Part shown: in pieces, positions 1 to 8,587 of the stretch
Position numbering within the stretch: position 1 is the stretch's first letter
How the letters are laid out: the number at the start of each line of letters is the position of its first letter
NCBI GenBank assembly: GCA_038523925.1
Contig: JBCBIY010000011.1
Location: 42,827 to 106,826 of the forward strand
Direction: 5' to 3'
Origin: JBCBWG01 sp038523925
Lineage (GTDB): Bacteria > Pseudomonadota > Alphaproteobacteria > Rhizobiales > Hyphomicrobiaceae
Length of the DNA: 64,000 nucleotides
The notes under the pieces: generated by a model
The model's database searches: none
What the model saw: only the letters and a program-made list of their open reading frames with translations
What the model was told of the DNA's origin: nothing
Position numbers and translations under genes: made by a program

Positions 1-856
1 ACTTCTTCTCGGTGAGATCGAGAATGTAGAACTTGTTGATCCACGGCGGCACGATGAGGATCGGCGTTTGATGCACCCGCTCGGTCGTCGGCGCATACTG
101 GATGAGCTGGAAGGTGTCGTTTTGGAAGATGACGTTGCCGGGCGTCACGCCAAGGTTGCCGCCGACTTCGAACGCCGTGCCGTCGGTCTGGCTGATCTTC
201 AGGAGATCACCTGACGAGGCGAGATCCCGCGTCAGGTTCGCCATGCCTTCGACGAGGTTCTCCGCATTCGTTCGAAACGTCTCGCGGACGACCTCAGGAT
301 TGGTCGTCGGGAAGTTCGACGGCGACAGGGCACTCGTCAAAAGCCGGAGATGAAACTCGGAGCGGTGGCGTTGATCTTCATTGAGCCCATCTGTTTTCTG
401 CAGCAGGTCTTCAGCCCAACGCGTCGTGATCAGGTAGGCCTGCTTCCAGTAGTTGAAATACGGGTTCTCTTCCCACGCCGGGTCCTTGAAGCGTTTGTCG
501 GTCGGGTCGGGCTCGGCGACCGGCTCCGTCGGCTGTCCCATCATGGCAAGCATCGTCGACTGCCAGAGCGCCATGTAGGAGTAGCTGAGTTCGGCCTGTA
601 CTTCCGCGAGTTTGGCCGGGTTCTGCAGCCACATCTGCCAGATATCGCCCATCGTCCGGCCGGCTTCCGACAACTCGTTGAACGCCGAGTATGCGCCGAC
701 CTGCGAGTCGGACTTCTCGACCAGGCTGTCCATGACTTTCCGGCTCTCTTCGAACACGGTCAGCATGTTCCGCGCGAACGCCTCCGGATCGCGGATCTGA
801 AACTCTGTGTAGTCAATCGCGCCTTGCTCCGGCGCGGTCGTCAGCGATTCGCTCAT
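1..856 (-). CDS. phaC: Class I poly(3-hydroxyalkanoate) synthase, N-terminal part (runs off window)
   Basis: PhaC polymerises (R)-3-hydroxyacyl-CoA into storage polyester on the granule surface. Only the first 285 residues are here; the gene leaves the window at base 1, so the lipase-like box and catalytic Cys-Asp-His lie outside. What is visible fits the family: the N-terminal helical domain (WQSTMLAMMGQ; FKDPAWEENPYFNYWKQAYL; NPEVVRETFRTNAENLVEGM) and then the start of the alpha/beta-hydrolase core (GNVIFQNDTFQLIQYAP, PILIVPPWINKFYILDL). The start is the ATG complementary to 854-856; no strong ribosome-binding site precedes it. It is divergent from the aminotransferase gene across 206 bp. 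Identity is secure; completeness cannot be judged. Confidence 0.93.
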   Translation of the reverse strand, partial: MSESLTTAPEQGAIDYTEFQIRDPEAFARNMLTVFEESRKVMDSLVEKSDSQVGAYSAFNELSEAGRTMGDIWQMWLQNPAKLAEVQAELSYSYMALWQSTMLAMMGQPTEPVAEPDPTDKRFKDPAWEENPYFNYWKQAYLITTRWAEDLLQKTDGLNEDQRHRSEFHLRLLTSALSPSNFPTTNPEVVRETFRTNAENLVEGMANLTRDLASSGDLLKISQTDGTAFEVGGNLGVTPGNVIFQNDTFQLIQYAPTTERVHQTPILIVPPWINKFYILDLTEKK

Positions 857-1062
857 GGCTTGTGTGATCTTGGCTTGTTTATGGGCCCGTCTGATGCGGT
901 TCGCCTCATTAATGGCCATGGTGATGCGTTTGTCCAAGTAACCCGGGCAAATCGCGCGACAGGTGCAATCCCGTGCCGGTGGGCCTGTGGACCTCGCCAA
1001 ACGAAACGGATTAAGTGCCGGCACTGATCCAAGGCCCATACACCTGAGCGTCGGAGACCCGC

Positions 1063-2289
1063 GTGATCGAAGATTTTCACCGCATCAAGCGCCTGCCGCC
1101 CTACGTTTTCGCCGAAGTGAACGCGTTGAAAGCGAAAGCGCGCGCGGGGGGTGCTGACATCATCGATCTCGGCATGGGCAATCCCGACATGTCGACGCCG
1201 CAGCACATCGTCGAGAAGCTCGTCGAGACGGTCACGAAGCCACGGACCCACCGCTATTCGGCCTCAAAGGGCATTGCTGGACTGAGGCGCGCGCAAGCCG
1301 CTTACTACGAGCGCCGGTTCGGCGTGAGGCTCAACCCGGAAACGGAAGTCGTCGCCACGCTTGGCTCAAAGGAAGGCTTCGCGAACATGGCGCAGGCGAT
1401 CACCGCTCCAGGTGACGTCGTCCTGACGCCAAACCCAACCTATCCGATCCATGAGTTCGGCTTCCTGATCTCGGGCGGCAGCGCGCGACACGTGCACGCT
1501 GCCGACGGCGACCAGTATCTGGCCGGCATCCTGCGCGCGTGCCGCCACACGGTGCCAAAGCCGATCGCGATGGTGCTGAACTATCCATCGAACCCAACCG
1601 CTGAGACCGCCGACCTTGCGTTCTACAAGGAGGCCGTTGCGCTCGCGAAGCGCGAAGACCTGATCATCCTTTCAGACCTCGCCTATGCCGAGATTTACTT
1701 CGACGGTAATCCACCGCCATCGGTCCTGCAGGTCGAAGGCGCCAAGGACTGCGCGGTCGAGTTCACATCGCTGTCGAAGACCTATTCGATGCCCGGCTGG
1801 CGGATGGGGTTTGCGGTCGGCAACGAGCGGCTGATCGCAGCTCTTGCGCGCGTCAAATCGTACCTCGACTACGGGGCGTTCACGCCGGTGCAGGTTGCTG
1901 CCGCCGCAGCGCTCAACGGTCCGCAGGACTGTGTCGACGATATTCGCGCGACCTACACATCACGGCGCGACACGCTCGTCTCGAGTTTCGCACGCGCGGG
2001 TTGGGATGTGCCGGCACCGCCAGCGACGATGTTTGCCTGGGCGCCGATCCCTGAGGCTTATCGCGACCTCGGCTCGGTTGGGTTCGCAAAACGCCTGATC
2101 GAGGAAGCCGATGTCGCTGTCGCGCCAGGGATTGGCTTCGGCGAGTATGGCGATGGCCATGTGCGCATCGCCCTCGTCGAGAACGAACACCGCATCCGGC
2201 AGGCGGCGCGCAATATCCGTCGGTTTCTTGCCAAGGACGGGCATGCAGCCGGCGCCGCAGACGAGATGATGCCATCGGCGGCGGAGTGA
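1063..2289 (+). CDS. alaC: PLP-dependent class I/II aminotransferase, AlaC-like
   Basis: A fold-type I aminotransferase of the AlaC/LL-diaminopimelate-aminotransferase-like group, expected to make alanine from pyruvate and glutamate in the cytosol. The 408 residues carry the family landmarks: LGMGNPDMSTP near residue 36, NYPSNPTAE (173-181), Asp205 and Tyr208 in LSDLAYAE, the Schiff-base lysine Lys239 in SLSKTYSMPGWRMGF, and the substrate-carboxylate Arg368 in HVRIA. It starts at GTG 1063 with a weak GGAG upstream. hom follows after 34 bp, and this gene next to hom is a common alphaproteobacterial pairing that links alanine and aspartate-family metabolism. Exact substrate preference is inferred from family and context. 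Confidence 0.85.
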   Translation: MIEDFHRIKRLPPYVFAEVNALKAKARAGGADIIDLGMGNPDMSTPQHIVEKLVETVTKPRTHRYSASKGIAGLRRAQAAYYERRFGVRLNPETEVVATLGSKEGFANMAQAITAPGDVVLTPNPTYPIHEFGFLISGGSARHVHAADGDQYLAGILRACRHTVPKPIAMVLNYPSNPTAETADLAFYKEAVALAKREDLIILSDLAYAEIYFDGNPPPSVLQVEGAKDCAVEFTSLSKTYSMPGWRMGFAVGNERLIAALARVKSYLDYGAFTPVQVAAAAALNGPQDCVDDIRATYTSRRDTLVSSFARAGWDVPAPPATMFAWAPIPEAYRDLGSVGFAKRLIEEADVAVAPGIGFGEYGDGHVRIALVENEHRIRQAARNIRRFLAKDGHAAGAADEMMPSAAE

Positions 2290-2329
2290 CGTGGCGTAGG
2301 CGACAAGCAGTGATGGGAGGGACGTGCAC

Positions 2330-3664
2330 GTGACGCAGCCGTTGCGGATTGCCATTGCCGGTCTCGGCACAGTCGGAGGCGGGCTGGTCGAATTGCTTGC
2401 GAGGCGCGGGGCGGCGTTTCGGGCAGCTCTTGGCCGCGATGTCGTGATCGCCGGCGTTTGCGCGCGCGACCGCAAAAAAGACCGAGGCTTCGATCTCTCA
2501 AGCGTCGCTTGGTTTGATGATCCCGTGGCGCTCGCGAAGTCGCCCGACATCGATGTATTCGTCGAGCTGATCGGCGGCTCGGACGGCATCGCGAAGGCTT
2601 CCGTTGAAGCCGCATTGGCCGCCGGCCGCGACGTGGTGACGGCAAACAAGGCGCTGCTTGCAAGCCATGGCACGGCACTTGCCCGGCAGGCGGAAGATGC
2701 GGGTGTTGCGCTTGGCTACGAAGCAGCGGTTGCCGGTGGCATTCCGGTCATCAAAGCGATGCGGGAGGCGCTCGTTGGCAATGAGATCGCGCGCGTCTAC
2801 GGGATCCTCAACGGCACGTGTAACTTCATCCTGACCAAGATGCAGGACGAGGGCGGCGCGTTCGCCGATGTCCTAGCCCAGGCGCAGGCGCTGGGGTACG
2901 CGGAGGCTGACCCGACCTTCGACATCGGCGGCCACGACGCCGCGCATAAGCTTGCGTTGCTGACAAGCCTTGCATTCGGCACCGAGGTCGCGTTCGACCA
3001 GATCGACATGGACGGCATCGAAGCGATCACGACGACCGACATCCAGGCAGCCGACGAGCTTGGCTATCGCATCAAGCTGCTCGGCGTCGCACAGCGGACC
3101 GCGGCCGGGATCGAACAGCGCGTGCATCCCGCCATGGTGCCAAAGCACTCCGCCATCGCCGAAGTCTCAGGCGTTACGAACGCGGTTGCGATTAAAGGCG
3201 ATGCCGTGGGCGACCTGCTGCTTGTCGGCCCGGGCGCCGGCGCGGGCGCGACGGCATCCGCGGTCGCAGGCGACATCATCGATGTTGCGCGCGGCTGGCG
3301 CCTGCCACCGTTCGTGAAACCCGCCAACACCCTTGCACCCTCGACACCCGCACCGGCTGACGCGCGCGAAGCTGCGTTCTACATCCGCCTTACGGTGAAT
3401 GATCGCCCCGGCGTCATGGCGGCCATCGCGAGCGGCATGGCCAACCAACACGTCTCGCTTGAAAGTATCGTCCAGCGCCAGGCAACGGGCGGCGCAGGTG
3501 CAACGCCGGCAGACGATGATGCGCCGCATCAGGATCAAGCCTCGGTTGTGTTGATCACCCATCAGGCACCCGAGACAAAGGTCCGTGCAGCCATTGCCGC
3601 GATCGCCGAGTCGGGCGAGGTGATGACCGAGCCGGCGCAACTTATCCGGATTGAAAAGCTTTAA
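2330..3664 (+). CDS. hom: Homoserine dehydrogenase
   Basis: Catalyses NAD(P)H-dependent reduction of aspartate semialdehyde to homoserine, the branch point to threonine, methionine and isoleucine. The N-terminal Rossmann motif IAGLGTVGGG is followed by TANKALLA, the NGTCNFIL signature and the family signature ending in DPTFDIGGHDAAHK with its catalytic lysine. A C-terminal ACT domain (RLTVNDRPGVMAAIASGM) is expected to sense threonine; it contains a loop of about 20 residues rich in Gly, Ala and Asp. GTG 2330 is preferred because GGGAGG (2315-2320) lies 9 bp away; an in-frame GTG at 2324 is only 3 bp from it. It is second in alaC-hom-glpX-recJ, and its stop is 45 bp before glpX. Confidence 0.95.
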   Translation: MTQPLRIAIAGLGTVGGGLVELLARRGAAFRAALGRDVVIAGVCARDRKKDRGFDLSSVAWFDDPVALAKSPDIDVFVELIGGSDGIAKASVEAALAAGRDVVTANKALLASHGTALARQAEDAGVALGYEAAVAGGIPVIKAMREALVGNEIARVYGILNGTCNFILTKMQDEGGAFADVLAQAQALGYAEADPTFDIGGHDAAHKLALLTSLAFGTEVAFDQIDMDGIEAITTTDIQAADELGYRIKLLGVAQRTAAGIEQRVHPAMVPKHSAIAEVSGVTNAVAIKGDAVGDLLLVGPGAGAGATASAVAGDIIDVARGWRLPPFVKPANTLAPSTPAPADAREAAFYIRLTVNDRPGVMAAIASGMANQHVSLESIVQRQATGGAGATPADDDAPHQDQASVVLITHQAPETKVRAAIAAIAESGEVMTEPAQLIRIEKL

Positions 3665-3709
3665 ATGTCGAGAGGGGCCGGTCCGGCCCGCCGCAAGAGA
3701 ACAGAACAG

Positions 3710-4711
3710 ATGGCCACTGACACCCCCATGCGCGCCGGACTGAACCGCGTCCTCGTGATGGAGGTCGGCCGCGTGACCGAGGCGGCCGCCATCGCGTGTG
3801 CAAGGCTACGTGGACGCGGCGACATCAAGGGCGCGGACCAGGCCGCCGTCGATGCGATGCGCAAGGAGCTTGGCCGGGTCAACATTCAAGGCAAAGTCGT
3901 CATCGGCGAAGGCGAGATGGACGAAGCGCCGATGCTTTACATTGGCGAAGAGGTTGGCACCGGCGAAGGCCCGGCCGTCGACATCGCAGTCGATCCGCTC
4001 GAAGGCACATCACTCTGCGCCAAGGCGATGCCCAACGCGCTCGCCGTGCTTGCGATTGCCGAAGGCGGCGGCTTCCTCCATGCGCCGGACATGTACATGG
4101 AAAAGATCGCAGTCGGCCCGCACCTGCCCGACCAGCTCGTCGATCTGGATGCGGCACCGGGCGACAACATCAAGGCGGTGGCGGAAGCAAAGGGTAAGCC
4201 CACCTCGCAAGTGACGGCCTGTATCCTTGATCGCCCGCGCCACGCCGAACTGATCGCCGCCGTGCGCGAAACGGGCGCCGCGGTCCAGCTCATCTCTGAC
4301 GGCGACATCGCGGGCGTGATCTGGACAACCGATACGCAGCAGACCGGCATCGACATTTATCTCGGCTCAGGCGGGGCGCCCGAGGGCGTGCTGGCGGCCG
4401 CAGCGCTCCGATGCATTGGCGGCCAGATGGAGGGCCGCCTCCTGCCGGCAAACGAGGAGGAGCGGGCGCGGGCCACCCGGATGGGCGCCGACGTCAACAA
4501 GAAGTATGTGCTCGAGGACATGGCATCTGGCGATGTCGTGTTCTCCGCGACGGGCGTGACGGATGGTTCGCTGCTGCAGGGCGTGCGCTTTAACGGCGAA
4601 TTCGCGGAAACCGAGACTGTGATCATGCGCGCCAAAACCGGCACGGTTCGCCGCGTCCAGACGAGCTACCGCAATTTCGGCAAGCAGTTTCCGGCGCGCG
4701 CCCACGCCTGA
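3710..4711 (+). CDS. glpX: Class II fructose-1,6-bisphosphatase
   Basis: Hydrolyses fructose 1,6-bisphosphate to fructose 6-phosphate in gluconeogenesis; metal-dependent and cytosolic. The protein is 333 residues, the normal family size. It has the metal and phosphate site motifs GEGEMDEAPML (67-75) and VDPLEGTSLCAK (94-105), the SDGDIAG segment, and the GSGGAPEGVLAAAAL segment typical of GlpX. An upstream in-frame ATG at 3665 would add 15 residues unlike the family, so ATG 3710, preceded by AAGAGAACAG, is chosen. It is downstream of hom and upstream of recJ in a conserved alphaproteobacterial order that probably reflects co-transcription rather than a shared pathway. Confidence 0.95.
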   Translation: MATDTPMRAGLNRVLVMEVGRVTEAAAIACARLRGRGDIKGADQAAVDAMRKELGRVNIQGKVVIGEGEMDEAPMLYIGEEVGTGEGPAVDIAVDPLEGTSLCAKAMPNALAVLAIAEGGGFLHAPDMYMEKIAVGPHLPDQLVDLDAAPGDNIKAVAEAKGKPTSQVTACILDRPRHAELIAAVRETGAAVQLISDGDIAGVIWTTDTQQTGIDIYLGSGGAPEGVLAAAALRCIGGQMEGRLLPANEEERARATRMGADVNKKYVLEDMASGDVVFSATGVTDGSLLQGVRFNGEFAETETVIMRAKTGTVRRVQTSYRNFGKQFPARAHA

Positions 4712-4829
4712 TCCATGCAGTCGCGCCGGCGGCTTAAGTTCTGCACAGCCCTGTTGATGGCCGCGCGTGGGCGTTCCCGCCGGCCCGCAAATCACGTCTT
4801 CTGATGCTCAATCAAAGGCGGAGGGCGAC

Positions 4830-6671
4830 GTGGGTGTTGCGGCACGTGACTTCCAATTCGATGCGGACCTGACGGCGGACGACGGGCCATTCCTCGGGGT
4901 GGCGCAATCGCTGCGCGGTTACCGCTGGTCTGAGCGATTGCAGGGCCGCCAGCACGCGGTCGCCGAGGCGATCGCCCAGCGCCACGGCCTGCCGGAACTG
5001 CTCGGCCGCGTGCTTGCCGCTCGTGACATCGGTCTCGATGACGTCGAGACCGTGCTCAATCCGTCGCTGAAGGCGTTGATGCCGGACCCAAGCACGCTGG
5101 GCGACATGGACCCGGCGGCGTCGCGGCTCGCCGATGCCATCACGGCGGGCGAACGCGTTGCGGTCTTCGGCGACTACGATGTCGATGGGGCTTGTGCGTC
5201 GGCGCTGATGCATCGCTTCCTCGCCCATCACGGGATCGACGCCCGCATCTACATTCCAGATCGGCTGAGCGAAGGCTATGGCCCGAACGCGACCGCGATG
5301 GACGTGCTCGCCGATGAAGGCATGTCGCTAATCGTCACGGTCGACTGCGGCGTCACGAGCTTTGTGCCGCTTGAGCGCGCGCGCGACCGCGGCCTCGACG
5401 TGATCGTCGTTGATCACCACCAGGCGGACGAGACGCTGCCGCCCGCCGCAGCCGTCGTGAACCCCAACCGGCAGGACGATCTCTCCGGTCTCGGTCATCT
5501 CTGTGCGGGCGGCGTTGTCTTCATGCTGCTGGTCGCGGCGACCCGCGAGCTGCGCGCGCGCGGCGCATACTCTGAAGCACGTGGCGCACCTGACCTGCTC
5601 GGATTGCTTGATCTTGTCGCGCTGTCGACGGTTTGCGATGTCGTCCCGCTTCAGGGTCTGAACCGCGCGTTCGTCACGAAAGGCCTCGAAGTCATGAAGC
5701 GCCGCCGCAACGTCGGTCTCAGTGCGCTCTCGGATGCAGCCGGCCTCGCGCAGGCGCCCTCGACCTATCATCTGGGCTTCGTGCTCGGGCCGCGGATCAA
5801 CGCGGGCGGGCGGATCGGGGACTCAGCGCTTGGCGCCAAGCTGCTCTCAACTGAGGACGCGGCGCGTGCCACCGAGATTGCGGCCACGCTCGACCGGCTC
5901 AACCGCGAACGCAAAGCGCTGGAAACCCATATGCTGGAAGCCGCGATGGCGATGGGTGAAGCGCGCGTCGAAGCCGATCCCGATTGCCCGATCCTCGTGC
6001 TCGCCTCTGACGATTGGCACAAGGGCATCGTTGGCCTGGTTGCGAGCCGTCTGACGGACCGTTTCCGGCGGCCAACATGTATCGTTGCCAAGGACGGTGC
6101 CGGGCAGGGGACGGGGTCGCTGCGATCGATCGCGGGCGTCGATGTCGGGGCGGCGGTCCGCCAGGCGATGGCCGATGGGCACTTGGTGAAAGGCGGCGGC
6201 CACGCGATGGCGGCCGGTCTCACCGTTGAGGACGGCAAACTCGGCGAGTTGGAGGATGTGCTCTGCGCGGCGCTTAGGTCAGCGACGCCGGAAGCACGCG
6301 CGGCGCAAGCTCTCGAGATCGATGGCGCGCTGGTCCCGTCGGCTGCGTCGCACGCGCTGTTCGAGCTGCTCGAAAAGGCAGGGCCCTACGGGCAGGGCAA
6401 TCCGCAACCGCGCTTTGTGTTTCCGAACCACCGCGTAAAGTTCGCGAAGGTCGTTGGCGACGCCCACGTGAGGTGCGCGCTCGAGGGGCCTGATGCGTCC
6501 AGGATCGATGCAATTGCGTTCCGCGCGGCCGGCCAACCAATGGGCGAAGCGTTGCTGACGACTGGCGGGCGGGCGATGCACATCGCCGGCACATTGCGTC
6601 GCGACACCTGGGGCGGCCGCGACAAAATCGAGCTCTTCATCGACGATGTCGCCGATCCGTCAGGGGCGTGA
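4830..6671 (+). CDS. recJ: Single-stranded-DNA-specific 5'-3' exonuclease RecJ
   Basis: RecJ degrades single-stranded DNA 5' to 3' in RecF-pathway recombination, mismatch repair and base-excision repair. The DHH-family metal motifs are intact: FGDYDVDG (113-120), SEGYGPN, TVDCGVTS (170-177) and VVDHHQAD (193-200). GPRINAGGR follows, and the DHHA1 domain carries KGGGHAMAAG. A C-terminal OB-type region ends in the conserved GGRDKIELFIDDV segment. It is 613 residues from GTG 4830, which has GGAGGG at 4819-4824 five bases upstream. A GTG at 4767 would add 21 unlikely residues. It is last in the alaC-hom-glpX-recJ run, with tRNA-Glu 80 bp downstream. Confidence 0.94.
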   Translation: MGVAARDFQFDADLTADDGPFLGVAQSLRGYRWSERLQGRQHAVAEAIAQRHGLPELLGRVLAARDIGLDDVETVLNPSLKALMPDPSTLGDMDPAASRLADAITAGERVAVFGDYDVDGACASALMHRFLAHHGIDARIYIPDRLSEGYGPNATAMDVLADEGMSLIVTVDCGVTSFVPLERARDRGLDVIVVDHHQADETLPPAAAVVNPNRQDDLSGLGHLCAGGVVFMLLVAATRELRARGAYSEARGAPDLLGLLDLVALSTVCDVVPLQGLNRAFVTKGLEVMKRRRNVGLSALSDAAGLAQAPSTYHLGFVLGPRINAGGRIGDSALGAKLLSTEDAARATEIAATLDRLNRERKALETHMLEAAMAMGEARVEADPDCPILVLASDDWHKGIVGLVASRLTDRFRRPTCIVAKDGAGQGTGSLRSIAGVDVGAAVRQAMADGHLVKGGGHAMAAGLTVEDGKLGELEDVLCAALRSATPEARAAQALEIDGALVPSAASHALFELLEKAGPYGQGNPQPRFVFPNHRVKFAKVVGDAHVRCALEGPDASRIDAIAFRAAGQPMGEALLTTGGRAMHIAGTLRRDTWGGRDKIELFIDDVADPSGA

Positions 6672-6703
6672 CCATCGCCGTGGTGCCTGCGCGTCGCGCC
6701 CCC

Positions 6704-6732
6704 TTGCGTGCCCCCGCAAACCTCCGTATATC
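6704..6732 (+). promoter_or_regulatory. Probable sigma-70-type promoter of tRNA-Glu
   Basis: TTGCGT at 6704-6709 and TATATC at 6727-6732 are separated by 17 bp and sit 20 bp before the mature tRNA 5' end, which is the expected geometry for a housekeeping promoter. Assigned by eye; no transcription start is known. Confidence 0.45.
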
Positions 6733-6751
6733 GACGCTCTCACACCGGTCC

Positions 6752-6826
6752 GGCCCCTTCGTCTATCGGTTAGGACGCCAGATTTTCATTCTGGAAAGAG
6801 GGGTTCGATTCCCCTAGGGGCTGCCA
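6752..6826 (+). tRNA. tRNA-Glu (anticodon TTC)
   Basis: A 75-nt cloverleaf. The acceptor GGCCCCT pairs with AGGGGCT, the first pair being a G-U wobble. The anticodon stem CCAGA/TCTGG encloses loop TTTTCAT with TTC at 6785-6787, so it reads GAA. The T arm AGGGG-TTCGATT-CCCCT is intact and CCA is encoded (6824-6826). It stands alone between recJ and the response-regulator gene. Confidence 0.96.
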
Positions 6827-7026
6827 CTGCCCGCCGGGCCATTTCCGTTACATCGTAGAAACTGAAGTTCGCATGGCGGCTGCGCACCCGCGATTGCTCG
6901 TGTTTGCGCCAACACAGTCGATTTGCGCGAATTTTGATCGGAATACGGATCGCCGGGTTAGCGGCCGCTTAGCGCGGGTCGGCTACTCCTGAAATCGCTC
7001 AAGATTTCTTCGAGGCGCAACACGCC

Positions 7027-7464
7027 ATGCCGCTCCGCATCGCAGCCGTTGACGACAATCCGATGGACCTTGCCTGGCTGAAGCGGCTTGCGTTTCAACA
7101 GATGCCGACGGCTGTCACCTTCGACGGCTTTGCCGAGATCGAGCATACACTTGAGGTTGTCGCGCGCGGCGACATCTCGCTGCTGCTGCTCGATGATCAT
7201 CTCGGCCACGGCGATGCGCTGACCAATCTCAAACTGGTGCAGGACCTCGGCACGGACACACAGGTGGTGGTCGTCACCGGCGAATTGCCGCCCGGTCGCC
7301 GCGAGCGGCTTTTGAAGCTCGGTGCGATGGAAGTGCTCTCGAAAGATGACCTGACGGCTGCGATTTTCGCTGACCTCATCGCGATGGCACTTGCGAAGTC
7401 GTCGGTGTTCCGCCGCGCGCCAACGACGCGCCGCCCGATGCCGGAAGCCATCGATCTTCTCTAG
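7027..7464 (+). CDS. Single-domain response regulator (CheY-like receiver)
   Basis: A 145-residue stand-alone receiver domain with no output domain. The acidic pair Asp9-Asp10, the phospho-acceptor Asp56 in LLLLDDHLG, Thr84 in VVVTGE and Lys106 in VLSKDD are all present, so it should be phosphorylatable. The last 25 residues are a basic, Pro-rich tail (FRRAPTTRRPMP) without a known fold. No histidine kinase or output partner lies nearby, so the signalling pathway is unknown. The 200 bp between tRNA-Glu and this gene holds its promoter region; nothing more specific was recognised there. Confidence 0.85.
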   Translation: MPLRIAAVDDNPMDLAWLKRLAFQQMPTAVTFDGFAEIEHTLEVVARGDISLLLLDDHLGHGDALTNLKLVQDLGTDTQVVVVTGELPPGRRERLLKLGAMEVLSKDDLTAAIFADLIAMALAKSSVFRRAPTTRRPMPEAIDLL

Positions 7465-7481
7465 CCGGCAGCCGTCGCGGT

Positions 7482-8360
7482 TCAGTTCCCCGGCAAGACC
7501 AGGATTTCCGTCTTCTCCGGGAGCCGGTCCTTCGAGATGACGACCGTCGGGCTCTGATTGAACGTTACCTTGTAGTCCGGCCGCGCGAGCGTCAGGAACC
7601 GTTCCAGCGTCGACATCGTGAAGTAGTGCATTGGGATAATATAGCGCGGGTTCATCGCCTTCAGAACTTCGCGCATACCCGGATAGTCGAGCGTCCAGCT
7701 CCCGTCGACGGGTGCAAACACAATGTCCATCTGGCCGATGCCGGCAAGCTGTTGCGTCGTCAGCGTATGATGCAGGTGGCCGAGGTGGGCGATGCAGAGC
7801 GCACCGACCTCAAAGATGAAAACCGAGTTGCCGAACTCCCGCGTCTCGCCGCCCCAGGAGCGAATGTTGGTTGGCACGTTGCGCACGCGCATGTCTTCGA
7901 CCGTCACGTCATGCAGGCGCGCGCCCGCCTCCGTGTTCCAGCCCTCGAGCACATGCGTGATCTCTTTCTGCGGCGTGTAGGTGTGATGCGATGAGTGCGC
8001 GATGTTCATCGTTACAATGTTGGGGATGTTCGGCGCGGGGATCGGGAGTGCGTAGTCGGTCGCCGCTTTGACGCCCTTGGGGCTTTCGATCAGCATTGTC
8101 GCGTGGCCGAGGAAGGTGACGCGGACCTGATAGGGCGCAAGCTTCTCAGTCGCTGCCGCGCGATGGACGAGCGAACGGCGCGGCCCGGAAGCCAGCGCAA
8201 GGCAGCGGTCTGGCGCAAGCTTCTGGGCCTGCTCCTGGGTCTCGGACTGCGCGGCCGCCGCGCCGGCAAGTCCCGCGACCGCCAACGCAACTGCGAGGGC
8301 AAAGGCCAGGCCTTTGAGGCTGGGTGCAGTCGTTCCAGGCAGGCAGAAACCTCGGCGCAT
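7482..8360 (-). CDS. Exported metallo-beta-lactamase-fold hydrolase, divergent metal motif
   Basis: A 292-residue protein with a signal peptide (MRRGFCLPG, then a hydrophobic Ala/Leu/Val stretch ending AGAAAAQ) followed by an MBL-type core resembling the UlaG-like group: VTFLGHATMLIESPKG, CIAHLGHLHHTLT and the C-terminal IIPMHYF. The usual HxHxDH metal motif is replaced by a segment reading MNIAHSSHHTYTP, so the metal site is unusual or altered. ATG 8360, with GAGAG upstream, is chosen over an upstream frame start that would bury the signal peptide behind 55 residues. The gene is divergent from soeA across 227 bp with nothing else recognised between them. Substrate unknown; a link to sulfur metabolism is only positional. 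Confidence 0.75.
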   Translation of the reverse strand: MRRGFCLPGTTAPSLKGLAFALAVALAVAGLAGAAAAQSETQEQAQKLAPDRCLALASGPRRSLVHRAAATEKLAPYQVRVTFLGHATMLIESPKGVKAATDYALPIPAPNIPNIVTMNIAHSSHHTYTPQKEITHVLEGWNTEAGARLHDVTVEDMRVRNVPTNIRSWGGETREFGNSVFIFEVGALCIAHLGHLHHTLTTQQLAGIGQMDIVFAPVDGSWTLDYPGMREVLKAMNPRYIIPMHYFTMSTLERFLTLARPDYKVTFNQSPTVVISKDRLPEKTEILVLPGN

Positions 8361-8587
8361 GGGGGCTCTCCGTTGACGCGCGGCGAGACCGGCCCTGTCG
8401 TTCAGCGGGCCTCGCAGACTGACAAGTGTGCTTAGCTTAAAGCAGGGTGTGACGCCTTGGGTGCATGAATTATCGGCAAGGGGTCTTGGCGAGCCTTTGT
8501 CGGGCTGCGATACGATTAGGCTCATTGAATGAGACTTTCGCCATCTGAGCGCGCAGCCCCGCGCGCGAACCGGAGTGCGGCCTGACG

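Noticed and set aside
857..1062. Riboswitch or attenuator upstream of the alaC-hom cluster
   Set aside because: No leader peptide with biased codons, no recognisable aptamer and no strong competing hairpins were found.
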